Below are positions 47,486 to 57,168 of a stretch of 64,000 bases of DNA, in pieces; position 1 is the first letter of the stretch; each line of letters begins with the position of its first letter. The stretch comes from Shewanella avicenniae (GTDB lineage Bacteria; Pseudomonadota; Gammaproteobacteria; Enterobacterales; Shewanellaceae): contig NZ_CP071503.1 of the NCBI RefSeq assembly GCF_017354945.1, positions 3,038,001 to 3,102,000 on the forward strand, in the 5' to 3' direction. The position numbers were made by a program, and so were the translations under genes. The notes beneath the pieces are model-generated. The model saw nothing but the letters and a program-made list of their open reading frames with translations. It had not been told where the DNA came from and ran no database searches.

Positions 47486-47675
47486 CATAAAAATCCTTCT
47501 TATATGTAGGGTATTTTGGCTGTCATTATAATTTTGAAATAGCTTGTGCCAGAAAATAAACTAATTAAATAAAAAAATGACATTATGAAGATAATTTTAT
47601 TTGATTATATGGTTTCTTATTTCTATTATTTACCCATTAAAAATTTCGCATTGTATTAAAGGAAGAAAATTCAAC

Positions 47676-48065
47676 ATGAACGAATTTCTCGAAATATTGA
47701 CTCATGGTCGTCGCTTTAAGGCTGCAGTTAAAGAACTGAGTGTAGAAGAGCTGAAATCTCTGGCTGAAAAACTGGAAAAGATTATCGTTGAACGTGATGC
47801 AGAAGCTAAAGAAGAAGAAGCACTGCAAGCTGCACGTATTGCGAAAATCGAAGAGATTCGTCAGCAAATGGAATCAGTTGGCCTGTCTGTTGAAGATTTG
47901 GGCGTTGTGGTTGCTAAACCAACCAAAAAACGCGCACCACGTCCAGCTAAGTACCAAATTGAAGTTGATGGTGAAATGGTAACTTGGACTGGCCAAGGTC
48001 GTATGCCAACCGTATTTAAGAATGAAGTTGATAACGGTCGTTCAATGGACGACTTCCTTATCTAA
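47676..48065 (+). CDS. hns: H-NS family nucleoid protein
   Basis: A 129-residue H-NS-like protein. Residues 1-65 form the oligomerisation coiled coil (MNEFLEILTHGRRFKAAVKE..., rich in Glu and Lys), a basic linker (KPTKKRAPRPAKYQ) follows, and the C-terminal DNA-binding domain carries the loop MVTWTGQGRMPTVF. H-NS proteins bind AT-rich DNA and silence horizontally acquired genes. The ATG at 47676 has AAGGAAG upstream; the frame runs further upstream through AT-rich sequence that is not coding. A terminator follows. Confidence 0.93.
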   Translation: MNEFLEILTHGRRFKAAVKELSVEELKSLAEKLEKIIVERDAEAKEEEALQAARIAKIEEIRQQMESVGLSVEDLGVVVAKPTKKRAPRPAKYQIEVDGEMVTWTGQGRMPTVFKNEVDNGRSMDDFLI

Positions 48066-48086
48066 GAAATGCTATTTCATAAATTA

Positions 48087-48111
48087 AAAAGCCCCGATAT
48101 TCGGGGCTTTT
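48087..48111 (+). terminator. hns terminator
   Basis: AAAAGCCCCGA / TCGGGGCTTTT with a TAT loop and T tract. Confidence 0.9.
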
Positions 48112-48233
48112 TTGTGCAATTAATTTGAAACAACCACTTTCAATTTAATTACATTAGTTGCATAGATTTTACATTTTCGCTCATGTACCTTGTAAACTGC
48201 GGCAAACTAAAACTAACAAGGGTCTGAGCATCA

Positions 48234-51200
48234 ATGAAAATACTCCTCCCCATCGGCTTACTGCCCCTAGTAAGCATGGGTGCCTTTGCTGGCGATGGCC
48301 AGCAAAGCGATAACACCCCGAGCCTCACTGCGCTCACACATGCCACCTTAGTGCTGTCTCCAGGCCAGCAACTAAACGATGCAACACTGGTGATTGAAAA
48401 AAATCGCATCAAAGCGATATTGCCAAATAACGATGTGCCTGCCGGCGCTTACGTTATTAATCTTAAAGGTTATACCGTATACCCAGGTTTTATTGACCCT
48501 TATAGCGACTACGCCATTGAATATAAGCCAACAACTGAAAAATATGAGCCGCCCGTCTATGAAATAAAACGGATCGGCGGTAATGCCGCTAATGGTGCTA
48601 TTCATGCTGAAAAAGATTGGTTCAGTTATGTGTATCCCGATAACAAAGCGGCAGCAAAATGGTTAAATAATGGTTTCACTAGCGTACAAAGTGCCTATAT
48701 GGACGGCATATTTCGCGGCACAGGAGTGAGCTTATCTTTAGCAGATAAAACCGCTAACCAAGTGATCTATAAAGCACGCACGCAACAATTTATCTCGTTT
48801 GATAAAGGTAGCTCGCCACAAGATTATCCCAGCTCATTGATGGGTAGTATCGCGCTAATACGTCAGACATTTAGTGATGCTCGTTGGTATAACGAAAATA
48901 TGGCAAAAGCCAAAGAGTATCCAGAAATGCAAGCGCCCGAGTTTAATATCGCATTAGAAAAACTTGGGTCATTAAAAAACACTGGCGCAATATTTGAAAC
49001 TACCGACCTTAATAATCAATTACGTGCTGCGAAACTGTTAAAAACAGAAAAATTACCTATTCACTTATTAGGTAATGGTCAAGAGTATGCGCGGGTTGAT
49101 GAATTGCGACAATACAACCCACAAATCATTCTGCCGTTAAATTATCCAGCAGCACCTGATGTCACCGATGAAGAAAAAGCCAATAACACAACCCTTTCCG
49201 AATTACGCCATTGGGAACGCGCACCAAGCAATGCGGCAGTTTTGGCAAAAAATAAAATCCCGTTTGCATTTACCCAACACGGGATTGATGCCAGCGCCTT
49301 TTGGCCGCGGCTGAAATCAGCGGTCAGCGCTGGCTTATCAGAGCAACAAGCATTAGCCGCACTAACCACGGAAGCCGCCAACGTGGCAGGCATCGACGAT
49401 ATTGCCGGTAAGATTGCCCCCGGCTATATGGCAGATTTGGTCGTCGCTAAAGGTAATTTATTTACCGATGGCAGCATCGTCAGCGTTTGGACCCAAGGTG
49501 AGCAGCACAAACTGGTGCCAGATAGCGCCCAATGGGCCGGCGAATATGTGCTGAATCTTGGCACACTGGAATTAACGCTCAATCTCGACGTACCGCAATC
49601 AGCAACAGGCAAAGCATCAGGTACCTTGTCTGCCGGTGATGCCGAATTAAAGGTCTCTCATTTAACCATTACTGAAGATAAAGTGACTTTCAGTGCTGAA
49701 TTAACGGCAGCAGGCATCAGCGGGATTAGCCGTTTCAGCCTATGGCGCGATCAGCAAGGCCTGCAAGGGCGCCACATTGGTGCCGATGGCAGTATTGAGC
49801 CGATTAACGGCAAGCCGTTGCTGACTGAAGCTGCTGAAACAACCGCTGCCAAGAAAACAGAGTCTGCAGCACCAACTTACCTGTCAAAACAGGTATATCC
49901 GGTGCAAGCCTTTGGCGTTGCGTCTTTGCCCCAAGCAGAAAACCTGCTAATTAAAAATGCCACAGTGTGGACGTCAACCGATGCAGGCGTGTTGGCCAAT
50001 ACCGATGTACTGGTCAGTGACGGCAAAATCAAGCAGATTGGCCAGAACCTCTCGGCGCCAGCGAACTATCAGACTATCGATGCCAGCGGCTTACACCTCA
50101 GCGCCGGTATTATTGATGAGCATTCACATATCGCCATTAATGGCGGTGTCAACGAAGGTACCGATGCAGTTACCGCAGAAGTGCGCATCGGCGACGTACT
50201 TGACCCAGATGCGGTGGCGATCTATCGCTCGCTCGCCGGTGGCGTAACCACGGCAAACTTACTCCATGGCAGTGCCAACCCCATCGGTGGTCAAGCGCAA
50301 GTCATCCAACTGCGTTGGGGCGAAACCGCTGAAGGACTGAAATTCAAGCAAGCCAAGCCAGGGATCAAGTTTGCTCTGGGCGAAAACGTAAAACAAAGTA
50401 ACTGGGGCGAACGTTTTAGCAAACGGTTTCCACAAACCCGCATGGGCGTAAAAGCGCTGTTTACTGATGCGTTTAATGCTGCCAAAGAGTATCAAGAACA
50501 ACGCGAAGACTATGCCGAACTGCGTTCACGCGAAAAACGTCGAACCCTCGAGCCACGCCCCAATCTACGGCTCGACACAGTAGCTGAAGTGTTAGATAGC
50601 GCACGTGACGTGCATATTCACTCGTATGTACAGTCTGAAATTTTAATGTTCTTACGCCTTGCAGAGCAGTTTGATTTCCGCGTCAAAACCTTCACCCACG
50701 TACTCGAAGGCTATAAAGTCGCGCCTGAGTTGGCGGCACACGGAGCTGGCGGTTCAACCTTTGCGGATTGGTGGGCATACAAGTTCGAGGTTTACGATGC
50801 TATACCGCAAAACGCCTGTTTGATGGCGCGCAAAGGCGTGGTGACCTCCATCAACTCAGATGACTATGAAATGCAACGTCGTCTTAACCAAGAAGCGGCT
50901 AAGTCAGTGATGTATTGCGATATGCAACCCGAAGAAGCATGGAAAATGGTCACCATTAACCCCGCGAAACAACTGGGCGTAGATAACATCACCGGCTCAG
51001 TTGAAACAGGTAAACAAGCGGACCTAGTGCTGTGGGATCACAACCCATTGTCAGCCTATGCCAAAACCAAGGCGGTTTGGATTGCCGGCAAGCGCTACTT
51101 TGACCGTGAGCAAAATACGCAATTAACACAAGATATTGCAGTTGAGAAAGCCGCGCTAATCCAAAAAGTACTCAGCAGTGATGCCCAGCGCAAACAGGGG

Positions 51201-51284
51201 GAGAAAGCGACCAAGCTCCCTGAACCTATTTGGGAATGCGACACCGAATATCATGCCTGGGACAGTCATAAGGAGGCCTTATAA
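48234..51284 (+). CDS. Exported double-domain amidohydrolase, N-half degenerate
   Basis: A 1016-residue protein with a signal peptide (about residues 1-19) and two fused amidohydrolase-superfamily units. The C-terminal unit (from about residue 565) has the metal-binding HSH at 630-632 in GIIDEHSHIAING, VLEGYKVAPELAAHGAGG, SINSDDYEMQRRLNQ and the usual NPAKQLGVDNITGSVETGKQADLVLW end. The N-terminal unit has the same frame (YPGFIDPYSDYA, then GKIAPGYMADLVVAKGN) but HxH is replaced by Tyr90 and Asp92, so it is probably inactive. Substrate is unknown; imidazolonepropionase- or peptidase-like hydrolysis is possible. It overlaps the next gene by one base. Confidence 0.82.
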   Translation: MKILLPIGLLPLVSMGAFAGDGQQSDNTPSLTALTHATLVLSPGQQLNDATLVIEKNRIKAILPNNDVPAGAYVINLKGYTVYPGFIDPYSDYAIEYKPTTEKYEPPVYEIKRIGGNAANGAIHAEKDWFSYVYPDNKAAAKWLNNGFTSVQSAYMDGIFRGTGVSLSLADKTANQVIYKARTQQFISFDKGSSPQDYPSSLMGSIALIRQTFSDARWYNENMAKAKEYPEMQAPEFNIALEKLGSLKNTGAIFETTDLNNQLRAAKLLKTEKLPIHLLGNGQEYARVDELRQYNPQIILPLNYPAAPDVTDEEKANNTTLSELRHWERAPSNAAVLAKNKIPFAFTQHGIDASAFWPRLKSAVSAGLSEQQALAALTTEAANVAGIDDIAGKIAPGYMADLVVAKGNLFTDGSIVSVWTQGEQHKLVPDSAQWAGEYVLNLGTLELTLNLDVPQSATGKASGTLSAGDAELKVSHLTITEDKVTFSAELTAAGISGISRFSLWRDQQGLQGRHIGADGSIEPINGKPLLTEAAETTAAKKTESAAPTYLSKQVYPVQAFGVASLPQAENLLIKNATVWTSTDAGVLANTDVLVSDGKIKQIGQNLSAPANYQTIDASGLHLSAGIIDEHSHIAINGGVNEGTDAVTAEVRIGDVLDPDAVAIYRSLAGGVTTANLLHGSANPIGGQAQVIQLRWGETAEGLKFKQAKPGIKFALGENVKQSNWGERFSKRFPQTRMGVKALFTDAFNAAKEYQEQREDYAELRSREKRRTLEPRPNLRLDTVAEVLDSARDVHIHSYVQSEILMFLRLAEQFDFRVKTFTHVLEGYKVAPELAAHGAGGSTFADWWAYKFEVYDAIPQNACLMARKGVVTSINSDDYEMQRRLNQEAAKSVMYCDMQPEEAWKMVTINPAKQLGVDNITGSVETGKQADLVLWDHNPLSAYAKTKAVWIAGKRYFDREQNTQLTQDIAVEKAALIQKVLSSDAQRKQGEKATKLPEPIWECDTEYHAWDSHKEAL

Positions 51285-52561
51285 TGCGCAACTCACTGTT
51301 AACCGCCGCATTACTGCTCGGAGCAAGCAGTTGGGCAGCCACTGCCCATGACATGATCCCAGCTGCGCAGCAAACTCAGTCTATTTTATTGAAGAATGGC
51401 ACTCTGCATACCGTGGCTAACGGGGTGCAAGCCAATACCGATCTGTTACTGCAAGCCGGCAAGATCACCGCCATTGGCAAAAATCTCCGCGCCGAAGGTG
51501 CTGAAGTGATCGATGTCAGCGGCAAACACCTGTATCCAGGGTTATTAGCGCTCGACACCACGCTAGGTTTGGTCGAGATATCTGCGGTGCGCTCCACCAA
51601 TGATGATGAGGATGTCGGCACAGATAACCCGCAATTGCAGGCTGCTGCGGCATATAATCCCGATTCTGAGCTAATCCCCACAGTGCGCGCCAACGGCATC
51701 GCTTACGCACAAATTGTGCCGCGCGGCGATGGCTTAGCCGGGCAATCGGCGCTGGTGAATCTCGACAGCTGGACGATTGAAGACGCTGAACATCAGGCAG
51801 CGGTGCAAATTCATCTCAACTGGCCAACGATGCGCCGTTGGGGCGTAGACTCCGATGAGCAAAAAGCGAAGGCCAAAGCCGCTTACGAGCAAAAGATTGC
51901 CGACATCGACCAACACTTTGAATCCGCTTATCGTTATGCCCTCGCCGCGAAAGCGCAGCAGATCAAAACGCCGGATGAGCGTTGGCAAGCCATGCTGCCA
52001 CTGTTTGATGGTAGCGGTAAGTTATTTGTTCATGCCGATAAGCAGCAAACCATCGAAGATGCAGCGGCACTGTGCAAAAAGTACGGTTTCAAGCTGGTGA
52101 TTGTGGGTGGCTATGATGCGTGGCGCTCGGCGGATATTCTCAACGAAATGCAAGCCAGTGTGGTGTACACCCACATGTTGGATCTGCCTGAACGGGCCGA
52201 TGAACCGATCGGCCAAGCGTTTAAAATCCCTGCGCTACTGAAAGCAGCGGGCATTCCATTTGCTATCGGCTTTAGTGATAACTGGGACAGCCGCAACTTG
52301 CCATTAGCCGCGGCACAAACTGTAGCCTGGGGGCTTAATCAAGACGAAGCCTTGCGAGCCATCACCCTAGATGCAGCTCAGATCGCCGGTGCCAACAACA
52401 TTGGCGCATTAGCTGTTGGCTATGACGCAACGATTGCGGTCAGTAGCGGCGACATTCTTGACCCCGCATTTGGCAAAGTCGAAGCACTTTATATCGATGG
52501 ACGCAAAGTTGATTTGAACAATCGCCACCGTCAGCTTTATCATAAATACCTTACTCGTTAG
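51284..52561 (+). CDS. Exported amidohydrolase-like protein lacking HxH
   Basis: A 425-residue protein with a signal peptide ending near residue 21 (WAATAHD). It has the amidohydrolase frame: QSILLKNGTLHTV..., GKITAIGKNLRAEGAEVIDVSGKHLYPG near the N-terminus and LGALAVGYDATIAVSSGDILD at the end, but the strand that should carry DxHxH reads LALDTTLG, so the metal-binding histidines are missing. The ATG is shared with the stop codon of the preceding gene (TAATG), indicating translational coupling. It may act as a partner or scaffold for the active half of that protein. Confidence 0.8.
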   Translation: MRNSLLTAALLLGASSWAATAHDMIPAAQQTQSILLKNGTLHTVANGVQANTDLLLQAGKITAIGKNLRAEGAEVIDVSGKHLYPGLLALDTTLGLVEISAVRSTNDDEDVGTDNPQLQAAAAYNPDSELIPTVRANGIAYAQIVPRGDGLAGQSALVNLDSWTIEDAEHQAAVQIHLNWPTMRRWGVDSDEQKAKAKAAYEQKIADIDQHFESAYRYALAAKAQQIKTPDERWQAMLPLFDGSGKLFVHADKQQTIEDAAALCKKYGFKLVIVGGYDAWRSADILNEMQASVVYTHMLDLPERADEPIGQAFKIPALLKAAGIPFAIGFSDNWDSRNLPLAAAQTVAWGLNQDEALRAITLDAAQIAGANNIGALAVGYDATIAVSSGDILDPAFGKVEALYIDGRKVDLNNRHRQLYHKYLTR

Positions 52562-52578
52562 AGTACCAAGGCTTATTC

Positions 52579-52601
52579 GCTCCCCACTTTAGGTGGGGAG
52601 C
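52579..52601 (+). terminator. Probable terminator after the amidohydrolase pair
   Basis: GCTCCCCAC / GTGGGGAGC with a 5-nt loop, 17 nt after the stop codon; the T tract is short (ATTTC). Confidence 0.55.
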
Positions 52602-52638
52602 ATTTCATCGGTACTCATTGTTATAGAGGCCGGAAGCC

Positions 52639-53013
52639 ATGAAAATTCTATTTCCTATCGCATCGCTGTTGCTGCTGAGTGCCTGTGGCAGTAACTATGT
52701 GTTCAAATCAAACCTCGATCCTGCGGCAATTAACGACTACTTCAAACCCTCGCAAGTACAGCTGTTTGAAAACAGTGTACCCAGCAGCCCCTACGTGGTG
52801 CTCGGCATGGTTGAAGGTAATGATTGCCAAATTGAGCAGAATGCTGCCCCTGCCAGTTTTGCCAATGCCCGTACGGATGCACGTCGTAAAGCGGCCGATA
52901 TGAACGCTAACGGCATTCTTATCAAAAACTGTGCAGAGATCCCTGAGCCGGCCGAAGGCTGTTTCAGCCGCACACTATGTGTTGGCCAAGCCATTAAAAT
53001 CAAAACAGAATAG
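52639..53013 (+). CDS. rcsF: RcsF-like outer membrane lipoprotein
   Basis: A 124-residue lipoprotein with lipobox LLSAC. The mature part matches RcsF features: YVVLGMVEGNDCQ, ARTDARRKAADMNANGILIKNCAE, and EGCFSRTLCVGQAIKI at the end, with four cysteines placed as in the two disulfides of RcsF. In E. coli RcsF senses envelope damage and triggers the Rcs phosphorelay. The context is the same as in enterics (rcsF-trmO-proS). No RcsB/C/D genes are in the window, so signalling through Rcs cannot be assumed. Confidence 0.82.
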   Translation: MKILFPIASLLLLSACGSNYVFKSNLDPAAINDYFKPSQVQLFENSVPSSPYVVLGMVEGNDCQIEQNAAPASFANARTDARRKAADMNANGILIKNCAEIPEPAEGCFSRTLCVGQAIKIKTE

Positions 53014-53030
53014 TTAGATCGGTGATTTGA

Positions 53031-53834
53031 TTGACCTTAGAACATTTTGAAAATCGCATTGAAGCGGTGGCATTTTGCCGCACCCCTTATAAACAAAAGT
53101 TTGGCATTCCGCGCCAACCGGGCTTGGTCGATTTTATTCGCGGCTATGTGGAGTTAGTGCCGCCGTACAACCACATAGATGCCGTGCGTGGCTTAGAGCA
53201 GTACAGTCATTTGTGGTTGCTGTTTTCGTTCCATGAAAATCTGGCTCAAGGCTGGAAAACCACCGTGCGACCTCCCCGTTTGGGCGGTAATGAAAAGCTC
53301 GGCGTGTTTGCCACCCGCTCCACCTTTCGCCCCAACGGCATTGGTCAATCTGTGGTGAAACTGCACGGCATTCGGCAGCACAAAGGCAAAGTACAGCTGG
53401 AAATTTCCGGGATGGATCTGCTTGATGGCACGCCGATTGTGGATATCAAACCCTATATTCCATTTTCTGATTCAATTACAGGTGCGCACGCCGGTATTGC
53501 CCAAGAGCCACCGGTGGAAGTAGCGGTCAGCTTTGCTGCCCTTGCCCAGCAAAAGCTGACCATACTGGACAATCAATATCCCCATCTGGCCGAGTTAATC
53601 AGTGCAGTGTTAGCGCAAGACCCGCGCCCGGCATACAAAAAAGCCAAAGATGACCCGAAGCGCTACCAAGTGGCGCTGTATGATTTAGATATCTTCTGGT
53701 ATGCCCGCGAACATGGCATTGAAGTGGTTGATATTGTTGATGCGCCAAAGCTGAGAAAAGTGGCCTCCAGTAATAGTGCCGAAGCTACTGATGAGCAAAG
53801 CGATGACCCAAGCAAAGCCCCCCAAATTGACTGA
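53031..53834 (+). CDS. trmO: tRNA (t6A37) N6-methyltransferase
   Basis: A 267-residue TsaA/TrmO-family enzyme that uses S-adenosylmethionine to methylate t6A37 in certain tRNAs. Signatures: [40 protein letters not shown] and [21 protein letters not shown]. Start is TTG at 53031 with GGTGA 5 nt upstream; no ATG exists in a sensible place. It is some 30 residues longer than E. coli TrmO, ending in an acidic tail ([18 protein letters not shown]) that overlaps the start of the next gene. Confidence 0.9.
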   Translation: MTLEHFENRIEAVAFCRTPYKQKFGIPRQPGLVDFIRGYVELVPPYNHIDAVRGLEQYSHLWLLFSFHENLAQGWKTTVRPPRLGGNEKLGVFATRSTFRPNGIGQSVVKLHGIRQHKGKVQLEISGMDLLDGTPIVDIKPYIPFSDSITGAHAGIAQEPPVEVAVSFAALAQQKLTILDNQYPHLAELISAVLAQDPRPAYKKAKDDPKRYQVALYDLDIFWYAREHGIEVVDIVDAPKLRKVASSNSAEATDEQSDDPSKAPQID

Positions 53835-54468
53835 ATTCAGCCCAACGCCTGACGACTACATTGCCCAACATAAAAAGCGCCTCAGCTGGATGCCGTGGCT
53901 ATGGTATCGGCTAAAGCCGAAACATCTCGTCTGGGCGGAGCCGTGGCAGCAGCAAATTCAGGCGCAGTTACAACAGTTAGAAACCATCAGCATCGGTAAC
54001 AACTGCTTTATCGCGCCGGAAGCGCAGCTGTTTGGCGAGCCTAATCGCGGCATCAGCATCGGAAATAAATGTATAATTGCCGCCGATTGTTTTTTGCATG
54101 GGCCTATCAGCATAGGCAACGAAGTCAGCATCAATCATGGCTGCTCGCTCGATGGCGGTGGCAAAGGCTTAATCATTGGCGATCAAACCCGTATTGCCAA
54201 TAACGTGACCATCTATGCCTTTAACCATGGCATGGCGCCGGATATGCCGATTTATCAGCAAAGTAGCCAATCAAAAGGCGTGGTGATTGGCCGTGATGTG
54301 TGGATTGGTGCGCAGGTGGGCATTGTCGATGGCGTGACCATTGGCGATTACGCTGTGATTGGTATGGGGGCTGTGGTCACCAAAGATGTGCCCGCCTACG
54401 CAATTGTGGCCGGTAACCCTGCCAAAGTGATTGGCGATCGGCGCGATAAACCCGCTACCAAAGCCTGA
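53791..54468 (+). CDS. Hexapeptide-repeat acyltransferase
   Basis: A 225-residue left-handed beta-helix acyltransferase. From residue about 70 the sequence has [LIV]-G-x4 repeats ([49 protein letters not shown]) and a C-terminal cap [20 protein letters not shown] ... [21 protein letters not shown] typical of maltose/galactoside O-acetyltransferase-like proteins. The acceptor is unknown. The start at 53791 (or 53803) overlaps trmO by about 44 nt, so the gene depends on trmO transcription. It lies between trmO and proS, which are direct neighbours in E. coli. Confidence 0.82.
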   Translation: MSKAMTQAKPPKLTEFSPTPDDYIAQHKKRLSWMPWLWYRLKPKHLVWAEPWQQQIQAQLQQLETISIGNNCFIAPEAQLFGEPNRGISIGNKCIIAADCFLHGPISIGNEVSINHGCSLDGGGKGLIIGDQTRIANNVTIYAFNHGMAPDMPIYQQSSQSKGVVIGRDVWIGAQVGIVDGVTIGDYAVIGMGAVVTKDVPAYAIVAGNPAKVIGDRRDKPATKA

Positions 54469-54588
54469 ACCCTGCCGTTAACTAAAATCTTCGCGAAAAA
54501 TAGCACAACTTGGCGCGCTTGCTGGGGTGACAAGCTCGAAGCAGGTGATAAAATGTCGCCCATCAAAATTACATGGGACCTTAGGTAA

Positions 54589-56301
54589 ATGCGAATTAGC
54601 CAATACCTGCTATCAACACAGAAAGAAACCCCTGCCAACGCAGAAGTTATCAGTCATCAACTTATGCTGCGCGCCGGTATGATCCGTCGTAACGCTGCTG
54701 GTCTTTACAGCTGGTTGCCGACCGGCTTGCGTGTACTGCGCAAAGTAGAAGCCATTGTCCGCGACGAAATGGAAAAAGCGGGCGCGATTGAAATTCTTAT
54801 GCCGATGGTACAACCGGGTGATTTGTGGGTTGAATCAGGCCGTTGGGATAAATTTGGTCCAGAACTGCTGCGTTTTGTTGACCGCAACAACCGTGACTTT
54901 GTACTTGGCCCAACCCATGAAGAAGTGATCACTGACTTAGTCCGTAAAGAGATCAGCTCTTACAAGCAGTTACCATTGACCCTGTACCAAATCCAAACCA
55001 AATTCCGTGATGAAGTACGCCCACGTTTTGGTGTTATGCGCGCCCGTGAATTCCTGATGAAAGATGGCTACTCATTCCATCTGGACAAGGAAACACTAGA
55101 TGCCACTTATCAAGCGATGTACCAAGCGTATTCCAATATTCTGAGCCGTCTTGGTTTGGAATTCCGCCCAGTATTGGCCGATACCGGCTCAATCGGCGGT
55201 AGCATGTCACACGAATTCCACGTATTAGCACAAAGCGGTGAAGACTTGCTGGCTTACTCAACTGGCAGCGATTATGCCGCTAACATCGAGAAAGCTGAAG
55301 CGCCACTGCCAACTACTGAACGTGCAACGCCAACCCAAGAGATGAGCTTAGTGGACACGCCAAACGCAAAAACCATCGAAGAGTTGGTTGAACAGTTCGG
55401 TCTGGCGATTGAAAAAACCGTTAAAACTCTGATTGTACTTGGCGATACTGAAGAAGCGCCATTAGTGGCACTGTTGGTACGTGGCGATCACGAACTGAAC
55501 GAAACTAAAGCAGACAAAATTCCAGGTGTGTTATCACCGCTGGAATTTGCTACTGAAGAAGAAATCCGCGCAGCCATCGGCGCTGGCCCTGGTTCATTAG
55601 GCCCAGTGGGCTTGAACATGCCGGTGTATATCGACCATGCAGTTGCCGTAATGAGCGACTTCGGCGCGGGTGCTAACCAAGATGGTAAACACTATTTCGG
55701 CATCAACTGGGATCGCGATGTTGCCGCGCCACAAGCATACGATATCCGTAACGTGATTGAAGGCGAACCAACGCCAGATGGTAAAGGCACTTACGCTTTC
55801 GCTCGCGGTATTGAAGTCGGCCATATCTTCCAACTGGGCACCCGCTATTCACAAGCGATGAACGCCACAGTATTGGATGAAAACGGTAAAGCGCAAACTC
55901 TGCAAATGGGTTGTTATGGCGTGGGCGTCAGCCGTATCGTGGCAGCGGCTATCGAACAGAACCACGATGATCGCGGCATCATTTGGCCGGACGCGATTGC
56001 GCCGTTCAAAGTGGGCATTTTGCCAATGAACATGCACAAATCACATCGCGTGACCGATATTGCTGAAAAGCTTTATAAAGACTTGAACGACGCCGGCATC
56101 GAAGTAATGTTTGATGATCGTAAAGAGCGCCCAGGCGTGATGTTCGCCGATATGGAACTGGTCGGCATTCCACACACTATCGTGATTGGTGACCGCAACA
56201 TCGACAGCGGCGTATTTGAATACAAAAATCGTCGCACCGGTGAAAAACAAGATATCCCAATGGATCAAATCGTTGAGTTCATTAAAAACGCAGTGTGCTA
56301 A
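54589..56301 (+). CDS. proS: Prolyl-tRNA synthetase
   Basis: A 570-residue bacterial-type class II prolyl-tRNA synthetase that also edits Ala-tRNA-Pro. Motif 1 ([23 protein letters not shown]), motif 2 ([25 protein letters not shown]), the editing INS domain (residues about 225-400), motif 3 ([20 protein letters not shown]) and the anticodon-binding domain ([15 protein letters not shown]) are all visible. A terminator lies 30 nt downstream. Confidence 0.97.
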   Translation: MRISQYLLSTQKETPANAEVISHQLMLRAGMIRRNAAGLYSWLPTGLRVLRKVEAIVRDEMEKAGAIEILMPMVQPGDLWVESGRWDKFGPELLRFVDRNNRDFVLGPTHEEVITDLVRKEISSYKQLPLTLYQIQTKFRDEVRPRFGVMRAREFLMKDGYSFHLDKETLDATYQAMYQAYSNILSRLGLEFRPVLADTGSIGGSMSHEFHVLAQSGEDLLAYSTGSDYAANIEKAEAPLPTTERATPTQEMSLVDTPNAKTIEELVEQFGLAIEKTVKTLIVLGDTEEAPLVALLVRGDHELNETKADKIPGVLSPLEFATEEEIRAAIGAGPGSLGPVGLNMPVYIDHAVAVMSDFGAGANQDGKHYFGINWDRDVAAPQAYDIRNVIEGEPTPDGKGTYAFARGIEVGHIFQLGTRYSQAMNATVLDENGKAQTLQMGCYGVGVSRIVAAAIEQNHDDRGIIWPDAIAPFKVGILPMNMHKSHRVTDIAEKLYKDLNDAGIEVMFDDRKERPGVMFADMELVGIPHTIVIGDRNIDSGVFEYKNRRTGEKQDIPMDQIVEFIKNAVC

Positions 56302-56330
56302 TACTGCGCTTTAATTGAACAATATCAGTG

Positions 56331-56357
56331 AAAACGCTCCGCAAGTCGGAGCGTTTT
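56331..56357 (+). terminator. proS terminator
   Basis: AAAACGCTCCG / CGGAGCGTTTT with a CAAGT loop and T tract. Confidence 0.9.
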
Positions 56358-56387
56358 TATTTGCACTGATTCACAAAATCAGCATAA

Positions 56388-56427
56388 AAAAATGCAGCCA
56401 TTCGAGAGCCGAAATGGCTGCATTTTT
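56388..56427 (-). terminator. grpE terminator
   Basis: AAAAATGCAGCCATT / AATGGCTGCATTTTT with a 10-nt loop, 14 nt beyond the grpE stop codon. Confidence 0.85.
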
Positions 56428-56440
56428 ATCAAAGCTGCGC

Positions 56441-57076
56441 TTATGCTTGGGTATCTACACTCGCGCCGCCTTGCGATACCATCACCATGGCAGGACGCAA
56501 CAAACGGTCGTTCAACAGATAACCTTTTTGCATCACCAGCATCACAGTATTAGCTGGGAATTCAGCACTTGGCTGCATACCAATCGCTTGATGCTGTTCT
56601 GGATTAAAGGCTTCACCCACTGGGTCAACCGCTTTCACACCGAACTTCTCTACCGCACTGATAAAGGTCTTCAGCGTCAGCTCAACACCTTCAAGTACGG
56701 GCTTAATCGCATCGTCTGCATTCTCAGCGCCCACCAGTGCTCGCTCCATGTTGTCGATAACCGGCAACAGCTCGTTGGCGAATTTTTCCAAGGCAAACTT
56801 ATGTGCCTTTTCAACATCTAACGCTGCACGACGACGTACGTTTTCTGATTCCGCAGCCGCACGCAAAACAGAATCTTTCTGCTCTGCTACCTTAGCTTCG
56901 GCTTCAGCCAAAGCTTGTTCCAGTTCCTCAATGCGGAAGTTGGCTTGGGTCAGCTCGTCAATCACGTCAGCGACGTTTTCAGCGGTAGTTTCTGTGGCAC
57001 CAGTTTCATTTTCCTGAACAGTTTCTACCACTTCTTCAACCTGCTCCTGCCCTGCTTTTGATGACTCGTTGCTCAT
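56441..57076 (-). CDS. grpE: DnaK nucleotide exchange factor GrpE
   Basis: A 211-residue co-chaperone that releases ADP from DnaK. An acidic disordered N-terminus (residues 1-50) is followed by a long coiled coil ([57 protein letters not shown]) and the beta-domain ([39 protein letters not shown]). The ATG at 57076 is used. A textbook sigma-32 promoter lies 49-74 nt upstream. It is divergent from nadK, as in E. coli. Confidence 0.96.
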   Translation of the reverse strand: MSNESSKAGQEQVEEVVETVQENETGATETTAENVADVIDELTQANFRIEELEQALAEAEAKVAEQKDSVLRAAAESENVRRRAALDVEKAHKFALEKFANELLPVIDNMERALVGAENADDAIKPVLEGVELTLKTFISAVEKFGVKAVDPVGEAFNPEQHQAIGMQPSAEFPANTVMLVMQKGYLLNDRLLRPAMVMVSQGGASVDTQA

Positions 57077-57124
57077 TGTTACTCCAGCTAAAAATGCTTT
57101 GTTTCTGCATACTCTGCGCATATT

Positions 57125-57150
57125 ATGGGGATCAATTCCGCTGTTTCAAC
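57125..57150 (-). promoter_or_regulatory. Sigma-32 heat-shock promoter of grpE
   Basis: Read on the minus strand: TTGAAA at -35, a 13-nt spacer, and CCCCAT at -10. This matches the CTTGAA-N13-CCCCAT form of E. coli heat-shock promoters. Confidence 0.8.
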
Positions 57151-57168
57151 CCTGAGCCGGTTAATTTT

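Noticed and set aside
56315-56821. 168-codon open frame opposite grpE
   Set aside because: It starts in the proS terminator region and runs antisense through grpE; no family resemblance.
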